This document shows, piece by piece, positions 43,941 through 53,789 of a DNA stretch of 64,000 bases. The notes under the pieces are model-generated. The model was not told where the DNA came from. It did not search any database and was given only the letters and a program-made list of their open reading frames with translations. This DNA comes from Sulfopaludibacter sp963815475 (GTDB lineage: Bacteria > Acidobacteriota > Terriglobia > Bryobacterales > Bryobacteraceae), in the NCBI GenBank assembly GCA_963815475.1, contig CAWFHD010000003.1, positions 5,332,001-5,396,000 on the forward strand, given 5' to 3'. The translations under genes were made by a program, and so were the position numbers. Each line of letters opens with the position of its first letter. The first letter of the stretch is position 1.

Positions 43941-46900
43941 ATGAGACATCCCATCGCTATTTTGGTACTTACTGCACTTCCTCTTCTGAGCCAGCAATTT
44001 GACACACCCCGCCACTATCTCGGAGTCACAGCGCCACTGACCAGGCCAAGCTCGGCGTTGCCGGAAGAGATCGCCCGCCAGCATTTACGCAGTGTGGCGG
44101 CCGATCTCTCACTGACTGTGTCCGACCTGGATAGCCTGTACGTAGCCAAGCAGTACCGCACGGAACACAATGGCGTGACTCACATCGTATTCCGCCAACG
44201 CTTCCGCGGTGTCGATGTGTTGAACGCTGAGTGGGTAGCCAATCTCGACCGCGATGGCCGCGTGCTGAACGCGGGCGGCAACCTGTATCCCGCGCCGCGA
44301 CCCGAAAAACAGCTTCCGGTCAGGGCGCGCGCTTTCACGGCGGTCCGTTCAGCGGTCGCTGCAGTGAATCCCGCGCTCAAGGATCGCTTTGCGCCCTTCG
44401 AAAGCTCGCAGCCGCCAAGCCAACCCGGCGGCATCCGCTTCACGCGAGGCGCTCTGGCGCGCGACGTGGAAGGCGGGATGGTCTGGTACGCTCATCGCGG
44501 CGATTTGCGGCCGGCCTGGTCCTTCTTTGTCGCTGATGCCGATCTAGTGCATCGATATTCCGTGACTGTGGACGATGAATCGCAAACAGTCCTGGGGAAG
44601 CAAACTCTCACATTCTTCCAGCAGGCCCCGTCCACTCCGGCGACGCCGCGCGGCCTGGTCTTCGACCAGGAGAGCCCTCAGCCCAATCCAACTCCCGGAG
44701 TGCTGCTCACGGTTCCTCCGCCCGTCGTGCCGCGAGTCCTCAAGGGATTTCAGGGCGATCCGGTAGCTTCGCCGCTGGGATGGACAGATGGCAAAGCCAC
44801 GTCCGGAAACAACGTGGTCGCCGGCGAGAACCTGGCCGGGACGAACTTTATCAGCCCGACGCCGACACTCGGAGTGAATGGCGATTTCAGCTTTCCCCTG
44901 CAGCTTGGACCCGGCTTTCTGCCGCTCAACTATCCCGATGCTGCGGTGACCAATCTCTTCTATTGGATGAATCGCGCGCACGATCTCCATTACCAATACG
45001 GATTCGATGAGCAGTCCGGCAATTTCCAGATGCACAACTTCGGCCGCGGCGGCCTGGATGGCGACCCTATATTCGCCTACGCCCACTATGGCGCTCAGGT
45101 CGCCGGCGCGGGACAGTTCGAGAACTCCTTCTTCTCGCTGAACGGCCTCACCGACGATGGGGCGCAGCCCGAAGTTTCTATGTTCCTGAGCGGCGGCAGC
45201 GGTCCTCTGAACGATGTTTTGACCGATGGAGCATACGACGCCCTGGTGATGATCCACGAGTACACGCACGGCGTCAGCACGCGTTTGGCGCGGCAGGTTT
45301 ACAGCACGTTCCAGGGCGCCTCCATGGGCGAGGCGTGGAGCGATTTCTACGGTACGGAGTACACTACGCCCGATGGCGCGCCGGCCAACGGCATTTATCC
45401 CAGCGCGCAATACTTCGTACAAGCCTGGGGAACCGGCATTCGCACTCGGCCCTACTCCACGGATATGACTGTCGATCCGCTCACGTACGCGAATCTTGGG
45501 CACGTGATCAACTTCCCGGAAGTGCACGCCGACGGCGAGATTTGGTTTGAATCGCTGTGGGAGATCCGCGCCAACCTGATCGCGCAATTCGGCGATGCCG
45601 AAGGCCGGAAACGGGTTCGCCAGTTGGTGATCGACGGAATGAAGCTGGCCGTGCCGCAGGCTTCCATGGTCGACATGCGCGACGCGATTCTTCTCGCCGA
45701 CCGGGTCGACTACAAAGGAGCCAGCCAGAGCCAGCTATGGGCCGGATTCGCCAAACGAGGCCTGGGCGCGCTGGCCTTCTCCGACGGGGGCAACACCATC
45801 CATGCGATGTCTTCGTTCGATCTCCCTTCCACTACCGGGCAGTTAAAGTTTTATGACAACCCGATCGTGATCGGCGAGCCGGTCCGTGTGGTGCTGCAGG
45901 ATTCAAACTACAACCAGCCGAGCGTGTTGATACAGCTTACCGGCAGCTCGGGCGATCTGGAGAATCTGATCCTGCACAAGGTCGGGTCCATTTATGAAGG
46001 CAGCATTCTCACACAACTCAACCCGGTATCGCAAGGAAACTCGCGGCTGGATCTCACCAGCACCGATCAGATCAGCGTCTACTATGTGGACACGGATACT
46101 GGCAGTGGCGCGGCCAAGCTGATTCAGACCACGATCGAGACTATGATGCCGTACACGTTCAGTACTACGGCCGCGGCCTTCAACTTCACTGGCGAGCGGC
46201 GTGTGAACATACCGCAAAACTCGTATCTCATCGAGCTTCTGCCGTTCCAGTTTCCCTTCTACGACAAAACTTACGGCTCGGCCTTTATCTTTCCAAACGG
46301 AATGATCGCCTTCGAGAGGCCGGCTTCCCTGGGAACCTGCGCGGATTCCGTCAACCTGACTCACTATCGCGGACTCACGCCGCTGTGGACCTCTTCCACT
46401 GCTACAAGTGTTTCCGGCACAGCGCAGTCCAACGAAGGCCTGTACATCAGCACCGGACCGAACTCCATCACCTTTCGCTGGGCCGGCCAATTCGCGGGCC
46501 TCGACCAGGCCGCCAGTCCCACGAACTACGCTGCCACACTGTTTTCCGACGGTTCGATTCAATTCAACTATGGATCCGGAAACCAGACCGTGGACAATTC
46601 TGGCACCTTCAGCGAATGCGGTCCTGCCGTGATCGGCTTGGGCAATGGCCACGACGTATACAGCACCGCTTACGCCTCGGGCACGTTCAACGGGCTATCG
46701 ACGGTGCATTTCGATCCGCCGTTCAACAACATTTCGATCCCGTCGGCAGCGATCGTAACTCCGAAGAACGGTGACCACGTGCAGGACATCCTGACAGTCA
46801 GCGGAACCGCGGCGGATTCGGCATCCGCGGTGGTCGCGCTCGATGTTCTGCTGGACGGAGTCAACCGGGCGCACCTGGTACCCTCCGGCACGCCACTGAC

Positions 46901-47756
46901 GTGGTCCACCACGCTGAACATCGGAGGGCTGGGAATCGGTCCAGGCGACCACACAATCGCTGTGCGGGTGACCAACGCGCGCGGCGGGTTCACCAACCTG
47001 CCGGCCTCGCCCATCACCTTCACGGTGGATGCCGGCTCGGCTTTCCCGCCCGTGATCGCCATCGAGTCGCCGGTCGACGGCGCCACCATTGCCGGGGCTC
47101 TGAATGTGAAAGGATACGCGTACGACTTGGGCGCGCGGATCTCTGCAGTAGATACGTTGATCGATGGCTTTGTGTATGGCCCGACGATCTATGGTGTGGG
47201 GCGCACCGACATCTGCAATCCGCTGACTGCCAAGCCTGTGAACTGTCCTGCAGTGGGCTTCCAGGCCAGTTTGTCGACCGTGGAAGCGTTCCCGCCAATC
47301 CCGGACGGTCCGCACACCCTGCAGGTGCGAGTACGCGACCAGTTCGGCAGGCTGGTTTTCTATCCAGCAACGCCGTTGAAAATTACGGTGCAGAATGGCG
47401 CCGCTGCTCCTGTGATCGGCGTTCTGGAAAGTCCCGTGAGCAACGCCACGCTGTCGGGAACCGCTACCTTCTCGGGTTATATGTACTCCACGGGCCAGAA
47501 GATCACGGAAGGCATAGTGATAGTGGATAACGTGCAGTACGGCCTCGTGAAGTTGGGCATCCCGCGGCCCGATGTGTGTCTGTCGCTACCGAATGCGGAC
47601 GCGTGTCCGAATATCGGGTTTAGCTTCACGTTTGACACTACGAAGTTGCAGAACGGGCCGCACGTTTTGGGGATCGAGGGCGTCAACGCTCGCGGCGATT
47701 ATGTCATCTTCCCGAGCGTGACCAGTTCGGGAATCAACGTTTTCGTGAAAAACTAG
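43941..47756 (+). CDS. Secreted M36 (fungalysin-like) metallopeptidase with Ig-like C-terminal domains
   Basis: 1271 residues. Signal peptide (MRHPIAILVLTALPLLSQ), a propeptide of FTP/PepSY type (HIVFRQRFRGVDVLNAEWVA), then the M36 catalytic domain with zinc site HEYTHGVS near residue 438 and GEAWSDFYGTEYTT supplying the third ligand. After about residue 640 come beta-rich segments and three Ig-like repeats, each opening with a P-x-x-G-x-x-[VIL] pattern (SPVDGATIAGALNVKGYAYD, SPVSNATLSGTATFSGYMYS). It is an exported endoprotease, likely for breakdown of external protein. Confidence 0.9.
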   Translation: MRHPIAILVLTALPLLSQQFDTPRHYLGVTAPLTRPSSALPEEIARQHLRSVAADLSLTVSDLDSLYVAKQYRTEHNGVTHIVFRQRFRGVDVLNAEWVANLDRDGRVLNAGGNLYPAPRPEKQLPVRARAFTAVRSAVAAVNPALKDRFAPFESSQPPSQPGGIRFTRGALARDVEGGMVWYAHRGDLRPAWSFFVADADLVHRYSVTVDDESQTVLGKQTLTFFQQAPSTPATPRGLVFDQESPQPNPTPGVLLTVPPPVVPRVLKGFQGDPVASPLGWTDGKATSGNNVVAGENLAGTNFISPTPTLGVNGDFSFPLQLGPGFLPLNYPDAAVTNLFYWMNRAHDLHYQYGFDEQSGNFQMHNFGRGGLDGDPIFAYAHYGAQVAGAGQFENSFFSLNGLTDDGAQPEVSMFLSGGSGPLNDVLTDGAYDALVMIHEYTHGVSTRLARQVYSTFQGASMGEAWSDFYGTEYTTPDGAPANGIYPSAQYFVQAWGTGIRTRPYSTDMTVDPLTYANLGHVINFPEVHADGEIWFESLWEIRANLIAQFGDAEGRKRVRQLVIDGMKLAVPQASMVDMRDAILLADRVDYKGASQSQLWAGFAKRGLGALAFSDGGNTIHAMSSFDLPSTTGQLKFYDNPIVIGEPVRVVLQDSNYNQPSVLIQLTGSSGDLENLILHKVGSIYEGSILTQLNPVSQGNSRLDLTSTDQISVYYVDTDTGSGAAKLIQTTIETMMPYTFSTTAAAFNFTGERRVNIPQNSYLIELLPFQFPFYDKTYGSAFIFPNGMIAFERPASLGTCADSVNLTHYRGLTPLWTSSTATSVSGTAQSNEGLYISTGPNSITFRWAGQFAGLDQAASPTNYAATLFSDGSIQFNYGSGNQTVDNSGTFSECGPAVIGLGNGHDVYSTAYASGTFNGLSTVHFDPPFNNISIPSAAIVTPKNGDHVQDILTVSGTAADSASAVVALDVLLDGVNRAHLVPSGTPLTWSTTLNIGGLGIGPGDHTIAVRVTNARGGFTNLPASPITFTVDAGSAFPPVIAIESPVDGATIAGALNVKGYAYDLGARISAVDTLIDGFVYGPTIYGVGRTDICNPLTAKPVNCPAVGFQASLSTVEAFPPIPDGPHTLQVRVRDQFGRLVFYPATPLKITVQNGAAAPVIGVLESPVSNATLSGTATFSGYMYSTGQKITEGIVIVDNVQYGLVKLGIPRPDVCLSLPNADACPNIGFSFTFDTTKLQNGPHVLGIEGVNARGDYVIFPSVTSSGINVFVKN

Positions 47757-47819
47757 CTGCTGTCCGGAGCGCGACGGTGTGGGAGCCGGCGCCGGTGGTT
47801 TGAGATAATCGGCAACTGC

Positions 47820-49538
47820 ATGGCGAGCGACCACGGCGCCGGGTTGGGGTTTTGGAAGCGGTTGATCCCCATCGCGCTGCTGCTCGCGCTGTACTGGCCC
47901 GGGCTGACAAACTGGTTTTACCAGGATGATTTCGGCTGGCTGCGTCTGCGTCAGAGCGTCCATTCCGTGCGCGATCTCCCATCGGCGCTCTTCGCTCCAA
48001 AGGCTCACGGAAACATACGGCCCTTGGGCGAGAACGCGTACTGGCTAGGGCTTTCGAGCGTTTTCGGCGCGGAAGCCCTGCCTTTCCGGGTCTTTGCATT
48101 TCTAACGCAGATCGCCAGTCTATTGCTGCTGTGCGGCATCATGCTGCATGTTACGAAGTCGCATGTCGCGGCTCTGGCGGCGCCGCTTCTATGGATCGTC
48201 AACTGCGGCCTGGCGCCGGCCATGAGTTGGAGCTCCATCTACAACCAGGTCCTGAGCGGCTTCTTTTTTCTGCTGGCTTTCTGGCTCCTGCTGCGCCGCA
48301 TCCACTGGGCGCATTGGGTGGCATTCGTGCTTGGTTTGGGCGCGTTGGAAACCAACATGATGTATTCGGCGATCGCAGCTGCCTACGCCCTGCTGTACGA
48401 TCGATCGCTGTTCCGAAAGATCGCCCCCATGTTCCTGGTCTCGGCGGCTTACATGGGAATCCACTTTTACTTCGCCGGATCGCAGCCCGGAGTCTATGCC
48501 CTGCACTTCGACCCCGCCATTCCGCGAACGTTCGCCGCGTATTGGAGTTGGTCGCTGGGGCGCGGCCCGCTGTCGGTCATCCTTGCGCTCAGCGCCGCGA
48601 TAGCCGTATTTGTGATCTGGCGCATCCGTCGGCGAGACTTCCTGCCGCTATTCGGACTGGCATGGTTCGCGATTACCCTGGTACCCTACTTGCCGCTGCG
48701 CGATCACCTTTCCGACTACTATCTGGCAGTGCCGGCGATCGGCATTGCCATCATTGGATCGGCGGCCGCGATTCGAGCCCCGCGCGCGGTCGCGGCAGTA
48801 GGGATCGCGATCTATCTGGGTCTCTCTCTACCGCCCGCCTGGACGTTGACGCGCTGGTATCATGACCGCAGCCGCACGGCCGAAGACCTGGTCATGGGTG
48901 TTGCCGAGATCCGCCGCCACGATCCCGGCAAAATCATCCTGCTCGACGGAATCGACACCAACCTGTTCCACGCTGCCGTCGTCGACGTCCCATTTCTCGC
49001 GCTGCAGATTCCTTACGTATACCTGGCGCCTGGGGCATCGGCCAAGATTCATGAGCCCGACGACTTGCTGAGCAAGTTCGAATTGCCGGAAGGCATGGCG
49101 CTCGATGCCGTCAAGAGCGGCCGCGCTGTCGTGTATCTGTGGGAGGCGGGTCTGCTGCGGAATGCCACCACACGCTATCGAAACATGGCGGACAAGCTGT
49201 GGAAGGCCGGTCCGCCTCGCTTTGTCAATCTGGGCGATCCGGTGTTCCAGCCATATTTGGGAGCCGGTTGGGAATCCGCGGTCGATGGCTACCGCACCCT
49301 GAAGCGCGCGGCTTCCTTGAAAATGAGCGGTGGCGAAACGCTAACCGTCGGAGTGTTTCAAACGCGCGATTTTCCACTGCGCCTGAAAGTGAACGGTGTC
49401 GATGCTTCGCCGGAACTAATCGGCAGGGACAACGAACTGAGCCTGTTTCGAACCCGCCTGGCAGGAGTTGGCGAGTGGATGGAGATTACCTTCGAGGTGG
49501 GGGAGCCTGTGGTGTTCGGCTTTGCGGAAGTGCGCTAG
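47820..49538 (+). CDS. Polytopic membrane protein, glycosyltransferase-like
   Basis: 572 residues with about ten TM segments in the first 350 residues, then a soluble C-terminal domain of about 200 residues. The early YQDDFGWLRLRQ is an acidic pair in the first periplasmic loop, as in GT-C (ArnT/PMT-like) glycosyltransferases, and HYFAG-type loops follow. This suggests transfer of a sugar from a lipid carrier, but the family is not certain. The last 53 bases overlap the convergent tsaC/sua5 gene. Confidence 0.6.
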   Translation: MASDHGAGLGFWKRLIPIALLLALYWPGLTNWFYQDDFGWLRLRQSVHSVRDLPSALFAPKAHGNIRPLGENAYWLGLSSVFGAEALPFRVFAFLTQIASLLLLCGIMLHVTKSHVAALAAPLLWIVNCGLAPAMSWSSIYNQVLSGFFFLLAFWLLLRRIHWAHWVAFVLGLGALETNMMYSAIAAAYALLYDRSLFRKIAPMFLVSAAYMGIHFYFAGSQPGVYALHFDPAIPRTFAAYWSWSLGRGPLSVILALSAAIAVFVIWRIRRRDFLPLFGLAWFAITLVPYLPLRDHLSDYYLAVPAIGIAIIGSAAAIRAPRAVAAVGIAIYLGLSLPPAWTLTRWYHDRSRTAEDLVMGVAEIRRHDPGKIILLDGIDTNLFHAAVVDVPFLALQIPYVYLAPGASAKIHEPDDLLSKFELPEGMALDAVKSGRAVVYLWEAGLLRNATTRYRNMADKLWKAGPPRFVNLGDPVFQPYLGAGWESAVDGYRTLKRAASLKMSGGETLTVGVFQTRDFPLRLKVNGVDASPELIGRDNELSLFRTRLAGVGEWMEITFEVGEPVVFGFAEVR

Positions 49539-50412
49539 CCGCGCGTCTCAGCCGATCGAGCACGCCTGCCCATTCGGGTGTCGCCGGCGGAGTTTCCACC
49601 GCGATCCAGTCGAAGCTCTGCGCGTCCAATTTATGCAGAGTTTCGTAGAGCGCGGCGGCGTAAGCCAGCGGGTCTGCCGGCATTTCCGCTCCGATGCGCA
49701 GCAGTGCGCCGTGCCCGGCCGGCGGCTCCGCGCCGGGTTGGAGCAGATGCAGCGCCGTGGATGGCCGGTAATGGCGATGGTGCATGCCCGGCGACGAGTG
49801 GCCGCCGCCCGACGGAGCGTTGCCGATCTGTACCGCGCCGATGAGGGCTTCAATTTCGGTCAGCGGAATCACGCCCGGCCGCAGTAGCGTGGGCGCGCCG
49901 GCAAGCGAGAGCACGGTGGATTCGATACCGACACGCGCCGGTCCGCCATCCAGCACATAGTCGGCGAGGCTCTGCGGAACGTGACCCGCGGTGGTGGGCG
50001 AAAGCTCCGTGAATCGGTTAGCGCTGGGCGCCGCGATGGGCACACCGGCGGCGCGGATTAATTGGAGCGCCAGCGGATGCGCCGGCATGCGAAGCCCGAC
50101 GGTTCCCAAACCGGCGGTGACGATGTCCGGAATCGTGTCTTGCTTTGGCAGCACCAACGTCAAGGGACCGGGCCAGTAACGTGTGGTGAGGATATCCGCC
50201 GCCCGAGGCCATTCCTTCGCTAGTCCGCGTGCCATCTCGACCGAATCCACATGGACGATCAGCGGACTGGTGTGCGGACGTCCCTTCGCGGTGAAGATGC
50301 GTTCCACCGCCGCTCGATCGAGCGCGTTGGCGCCAAGGCCGTAAACCGTCTCGGTGGGGAAGGCCACCAGCTTGCCTTCACGAATCAGCGCGGCGGCCCG
50401 ATCCACAGTCAC
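49486..50412 (-). CDS. L-threonylcarbamoyladenylate synthase (Sua5 type)
   Basis: 308 residues. Makes threonylcarbamoyl-AMP for the t6A37 tRNA modification. The YrdC domain has KLVAFPTETVYGLGANALDR and KGRPHTSPLIVHV, PSANRFTELSPTTAGHVPQS; a Sua5 C-terminal domain follows from about 200 (long form). The GTG at 50412 overlaps the prfB stop in GTGA and is preferred to the upstream frame inside prfB. Translation of the two genes is thus coupled; pairing of tRNA modification with RF2 makes sense as a translation-fidelity unit. Confidence 0.88.
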   Translation of the reverse strand: MTVDRAAALIREGKLVAFPTETVYGLGANALDRAAVERIFTAKGRPHTSPLIVHVDSVEMARGLAKEWPRAADILTTRYWPGPLTLVLPKQDTIPDIVTAGLGTVGLRMPAHPLALQLIRAAGVPIAAPSANRFTELSPTTAGHVPQSLADYVLDGGPARVGIESTVLSLAGAPTLLRPGVIPLTEIEALIGAVQIGNAPSGGGHSSPGMHHRHYRPSTALHLLQPGAEPPAGHGALLRIGAEMPADPLAYAAALYETLHKLDAQSFDWIAVETPPATPEWAGVLDRLRRAASALPQSRTPQAPPPRR

Positions 50413-51543
50413 TCGATGTTCTCGTCTTTGTCGTCGCCTGCGACCTTGCCGGTCTTGCGCCACACCAGGTAGGCGTGGATGATCGGTTCCAGATCGCCTT
50501 CGAGCACGCGGTCCACGTCGCCGAGCGAGAGCTTGCTGCGCAGGTCCTTCACCAAGCGGTACGGCGCCAGCACGTAGTTGCGAATCTGGCTGCCGAAGTT
50601 GATTTCCAGCTTGGAGTCTTCGGTCTTGCGTGTCTCGACGCGCTTCTTTTCCAGTTCGAACTCGTAGAGCCGGGCGCGAAGTTGCTTCAGCGCGCTATCG
50701 CGGTTCTTGTGCTGCGACCGTTCGTTCTGGCACTGCACCACGATCCCAGTCGGGAAGTGCGTCATGCGCACCGCCGAATCGGTCATGTTGACGTGCTGGC
50801 CGCCCGCGCCGGACGCCCGGAAAGTGTCGATGCGGACATCCTCCATGCGGATGTCGATCTTGATTTCGTCGTCCACCTGCGGGTAGACGAAGACGGAAGC
50901 GAACGAAGTGTGGCGGCGCGCATTGGCATCGAAGGGAGAAATCCGCACCAGCCGGTGGACTCCGATTTCCGATTGCAGCAGACCGTAGGCGTTCTCGCCG
51001 TTCACCTCGAAGGTCACCGATTTGATGCCCGCGCCTTCACCCTCCAGCCGGTCGGTCACCACGGTCTGGAACTTTTCGCGCTCCGCCCAGCGCAGGTACA
51101 TGCGCAGCAGCATCTCGGCCCAGTCCTGGCTTTCCGTGCCGCCGGCCCCAGGGTGGATGGTCACGATCGCGCTGCGCGCGTCGTTTTCGCCCGAGAGCAG
51201 CATGGCCGTTTCCAGGCGCTCCAGCAATGACGCGTAGGGTTTCAGATCACGTGTGATGTCGGCGTCGACTTTCTCGCCTTCTCGTGCCAACTCGAAGAGC
51301 GTGTCGAGATCGTCCGTCATCGAGCGAATGCGCTCGTCGTTGGCGATCTGCTCTTCCAGACGCTTCCGCGCCTGCATCACTTTCTGACTTTTTTCGGGCT
51401 GTGTCCAGAAGTCCGGAGCGGCAACCTGCTGCTCGGTTTCGGCTAGCTTTTGTTTTTGTGTGGGGGCGTCAAAGATACCTCCGCACGGCTAGCGCCTGTT
51501 CGCGGAGGGGCAGAAATTCGCGTTCCAACTCTTCCAATGTCAT
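50409..51543 (-). CDS. prfB: Peptide chain release factor 2 with programmed +1 frameshift
   Basis: RF2 ends translation at UGA and UAA. A short leader of 24 codons from ATG 51543 ends in CGG AGG TAT CTT TGA C; reading must slip +1 at CTT to enter the main frame (GAC GCC CCC ACA). The remainder gives a protein of about 377 residues with the anticodon-like SPF tripeptide (VRISPFDANARRHTSF) and the peptidyl-transferase motif GGQ (RASGAGGQHVNMTDSAVRMT). The shift is autoregulatory: low RF2 favours it. The stop overlaps the downstream tsaC GTG. Confidence 0.96.
51468..51482 (-). promoter_or_regulatory. RF2 +1 recoding site
   Basis: CGGAGG-TAT-CTT-TGA-C: an internal Shine-Dalgarno-like AGG sits just upstream of CTT, followed by the UGA read by RF2 and C, the weakest stop context. 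This is the conserved prfB recoding signal of many bacteria. Confidence 0.95.
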
Positions 51544-51549
51544 GGGGGT

Positions 51550-52146
51550 TCAACTCAATTCTAGCAGATAGCCGCCCTTGCCGACATTCTGGGCCCGGGT
51601 CTTGCCTAGTTGTACTACTGCCCCCTCGGCCTCATGGATGTGGCCGCAGAAGAAATATTCGGGCTGGTGCTGTTCAATGAATTCCGCCACCGATCGCGAT
51701 CCGGCATGCAGTCCCGGCCGGATCTGATCGAGAGCCGTGCCATAGGGCGGCGCATGGCAGATCAGCACCAGCGGGCTCAGACCGGCGAAGCGCTGCAAAC
51801 GTTCGGCGATCTGCGGCTCAGTGTATTCACCTGGCGTGTTGAACGGCGTGGGACTGGAATAGCCGAGACCGGCAATGCACCACCGCTCCGCTTGAAAATG
51901 TCGCTCGTGGAGATCGTGCAGTCCATAGCGGGCGCACATTCCCGCCACCTGGTCGGCCGATTCGTGATTCCCGGGAATTACGTAAAGCCGATCGCCGCGC
52001 CGCTGCAGAATCTTGCCCGCGGCATCGATTCCCTTCGACCACGTGACCTGGTCGCCCGCCGCCACGTAATAATCCGCCTCCACGTTCAGCAGGCTCTCCA
52101 GCGTCTTCCAATCATTATGTATGTCGGAAAAGATGAGAAGTCTCAA
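51550..52146 (-). CDS. Metallophosphoesterase
   Basis: 198 residues of the calcineurin-like phosphoesterase fold, with metal ligands in FSDIHND, GDQVTWSKG, PGNHES, CHAPP and GHIHEAEG. Such small cytoplasmic enzymes cleave phosphodiesters or act on nucleotide signals; the substrate is unknown. It lies six bases upstream of the prfB start on the same strand, so it probably leads the prfB-tsaC transcript. Confidence 0.9.
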   Translation of the reverse strand: MRLLIFSDIHNDWKTLESLLNVEADYYVAAGDQVTWSKGIDAAGKILQRRGDRLYVIPGNHESADQVAGMCARYGLHDLHERHFQAERWCIAGLGYSSPTPFNTPGEYTEPQIAERLQRFAGLSPLVLICHAPPYGTALDQIRPGLHAGSRSVAEFIEQHQPEYFFCGHIHEAEGAVVQLGKTRAQNVGKGGYLLELS

Positions 52147-52151
52147 TCTGA

Positions 52152-52188
52152 AAATGGTATCGCAACTAACTGGCGCCTGACCCCATTT
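52152..52188. repeat. REP-like partial palindrome
   Basis: AAATGG at 52152-52157 is inverted as CCATTT at 52183-52188, around GGCGCC. The right part, GGCGCCTGACCCCATTT, resembles the element at 28481-28521. It lies between the phosphoesterase and the PilT-like gene. Confidence 0.4.
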
Positions 52189-52216
52189 AGCGGGTTTTCG
52201 CTACACTGAGGCCAGC

Positions 52217-53371
52217 ATGGGCGAATACGATAGCGAACTTTCCAAAATCGTGGCCGAGTTGAATCGCGCGGCTCCCAGCCAGCAGAAACCGACCCTGGTA
52301 CGAGGCTCGCAATCCACTGCCTCGCTCGATCAGCTCTTGGGAATCGCCGTGGGACGCAACGCCTCCGACGTGATCCTGATGGCGGGTGCGCCGGCGATAT
52401 TGCGCGTGAACGGTACGCTGCTTCCTGCCAGCGGGCCGCCCATGGATGGCGAAGATGTCCGCAACTTCGTACTGCCGCTGCTCGACGGGTCGCAGATGGA
52501 GGAGTTACAAAAGCAGAAATCGGTGGACCTCAGTTTCGCGCGCGAAGGCTTGGGTCGATTCCGCACCAACATCCACCACCAGCGAGGCACCCTGGCCGCC
52601 AGCATCCGGCTCCTACCCACGCGCATCCCCTCACTCGAATCGTTACACCTCCCCGTCACGCTGGCGAAACTGGCGGAGCGCCGCCAAGGCCTCGTGTTGG
52701 TGACCGGCCCAACCGGCTGCGGCAAGAGCTCCACGCTGGCCGCCTTCATCGACATCGTGAACTCCAAACGGCAGGCGCACGTGGTGACCATCGAGGATCC
52801 CATCGAGTATCAGCACGCGAATCGCAGCTCGTTCATCGAACAGATCGAAGTGGGCCGCGACACACCCGATTTCGCTGTCACCCTGCGCAGCATCATGCGT
52901 CAGACGCCGGACGTGATCCTGGTGGGCGAGATGCGCGACGCCGAAACCATGGGCACCGCCATGACCGCCGCCGAGACCGGCCACCTGGTCCTCTCCACGC
53001 TGCACACCAACGACGCCATCCAGGCCACTGCGCGCATCCTCGACGCGTTTCCTTCGGGCAACATGCCGCAGATGCGCCAACAACTCTCGCTGGCGCTGCT
53101 GGCAGTAATCGCGCAGCAGTTGGTGCCCGGCCTCGACGGAGTGTCGCGCTGGCCGGCCACCGAAGTCATGATCGCGACCGACGCCGTGCGAGCGCTAATC
53201 CGCAAAGGCGACGATCATCAATTGCGCTCACAGATCTCGGTAGGCAAGGCCGAAGGCATGATGACCATGGAGCAATCTCTAGCCGACCTTGTGAGGGCAA
53301 ACCGAATCTCGCGCGAAACGGCCTTCTTGCACGGCTTTCGCACCGATGACCTGGCGCGATATTTGGGGTAG
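52217..53371 (+). CDS. PilT-like type IV pilus retraction ATPase
   Basis: 384 residues of the GspE/PilT secretion ATPase family. After an N-terminal lead of about 40 residues, the PilT core has GRNASDVILMAGAPAILRVN, Walker A GPTGCGKSS at about 164-172, Asp box TIEDPIEYQH, Walker B VILVGEMRDAETMGTAMTAA and the His box HLVLSTLHTNDA. It powers pilus retraction at the inner membrane. The non-canonical GEMRD is the usual PilT form. No pil genes adjoin it. Confidence 0.9.
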   Translation: MGEYDSELSKIVAELNRAAPSQQKPTLVRGSQSTASLDQLLGIAVGRNASDVILMAGAPAILRVNGTLLPASGPPMDGEDVRNFVLPLLDGSQMEELQKQKSVDLSFAREGLGRFRTNIHHQRGTLAASIRLLPTRIPSLESLHLPVTLAKLAERRQGLVLVTGPTGCGKSSTLAAFIDIVNSKRQAHVVTIEDPIEYQHANRSSFIEQIEVGRDTPDFAVTLRSIMRQTPDVILVGEMRDAETMGTAMTAAETGHLVLSTLHTNDAIQATARILDAFPSGNMPQMRQQLSLALLAVIAQQLVPGLDGVSRWPATEVMIATDAVRALIRKGDDHQLRSQISVGKAEGMMTMEQSLADLVRANRISRETAFLHGFRTDDLARYLG

Positions 53372-53372
53372 C

Positions 53373-53789
53373 CTATGCCAGAAACGGGTTGACCACGCGC
53401 ACTCCGCCCACTGTTGATCCTGACTGTAGATCCTCGCTATACAACACGGCAGCGCCCGCGGATCGCGCCGCATGGACAATGAGTGCGTCCCAAAACGAGA
53501 TCCGGGTCAGGCGATGAAGTTCGATCGCAGCGATGATGTCGTCGACCGCGAATCGCACCACTTGGGCATTGGCAATCAACTCAACCTTGGCCTGGGCGAC
53601 GTCTGGAGTCAGTTTCAGTTTTCGGATGCTGGCTGTGAAGTATTCTTGTAAGACCTGCAGGGACACCACTGCGGTTCCGTCCTGAAGGTGCTCGGCGAAT
53701 AGCAGAATTGCCCGCTCTTTCTTATCCGGCGAAGCATTATCGTCGGTGTACACCAGGATGTTGGTATCGAAGAAGGCGAGTTGGTTCAT
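53373..53789 (-). CDS. PIN-domain toxin (VapC-type)
   Basis: 138-residue PIN domain nuclease. Acidic metal ligands are visible in FFDTNILVYTDD at the start, and in EYFTA, ISFWDALIVHAA and YSEDLQSG. Such toxins usually cleave tRNA or rRNA when free of antitoxin. The ATG at 53789 overlaps the antitoxin stop in ATGA, so the pair is one translational unit. Confidence 0.88.
   Translation of the reverse strand: MNQLAFFDTNILVYTDDNASPDKKERAILLFAEHLQDGTAVVSLQVLQEYFTASIRKLKLTPDVAQAKVELIANAQVVRFAVDDIIAAIELHRLTRISFWDALIVHAARSAGAAVLYSEDLQSGSTVGGVRVVNPFLA

Noticed and set aside
51469..51471. Stop codon in prfB as a sequence error
   Set aside because: The context CGGAGG-TAT-CTT-TGA-C is the conserved recoding signal, so the shift is programmed.
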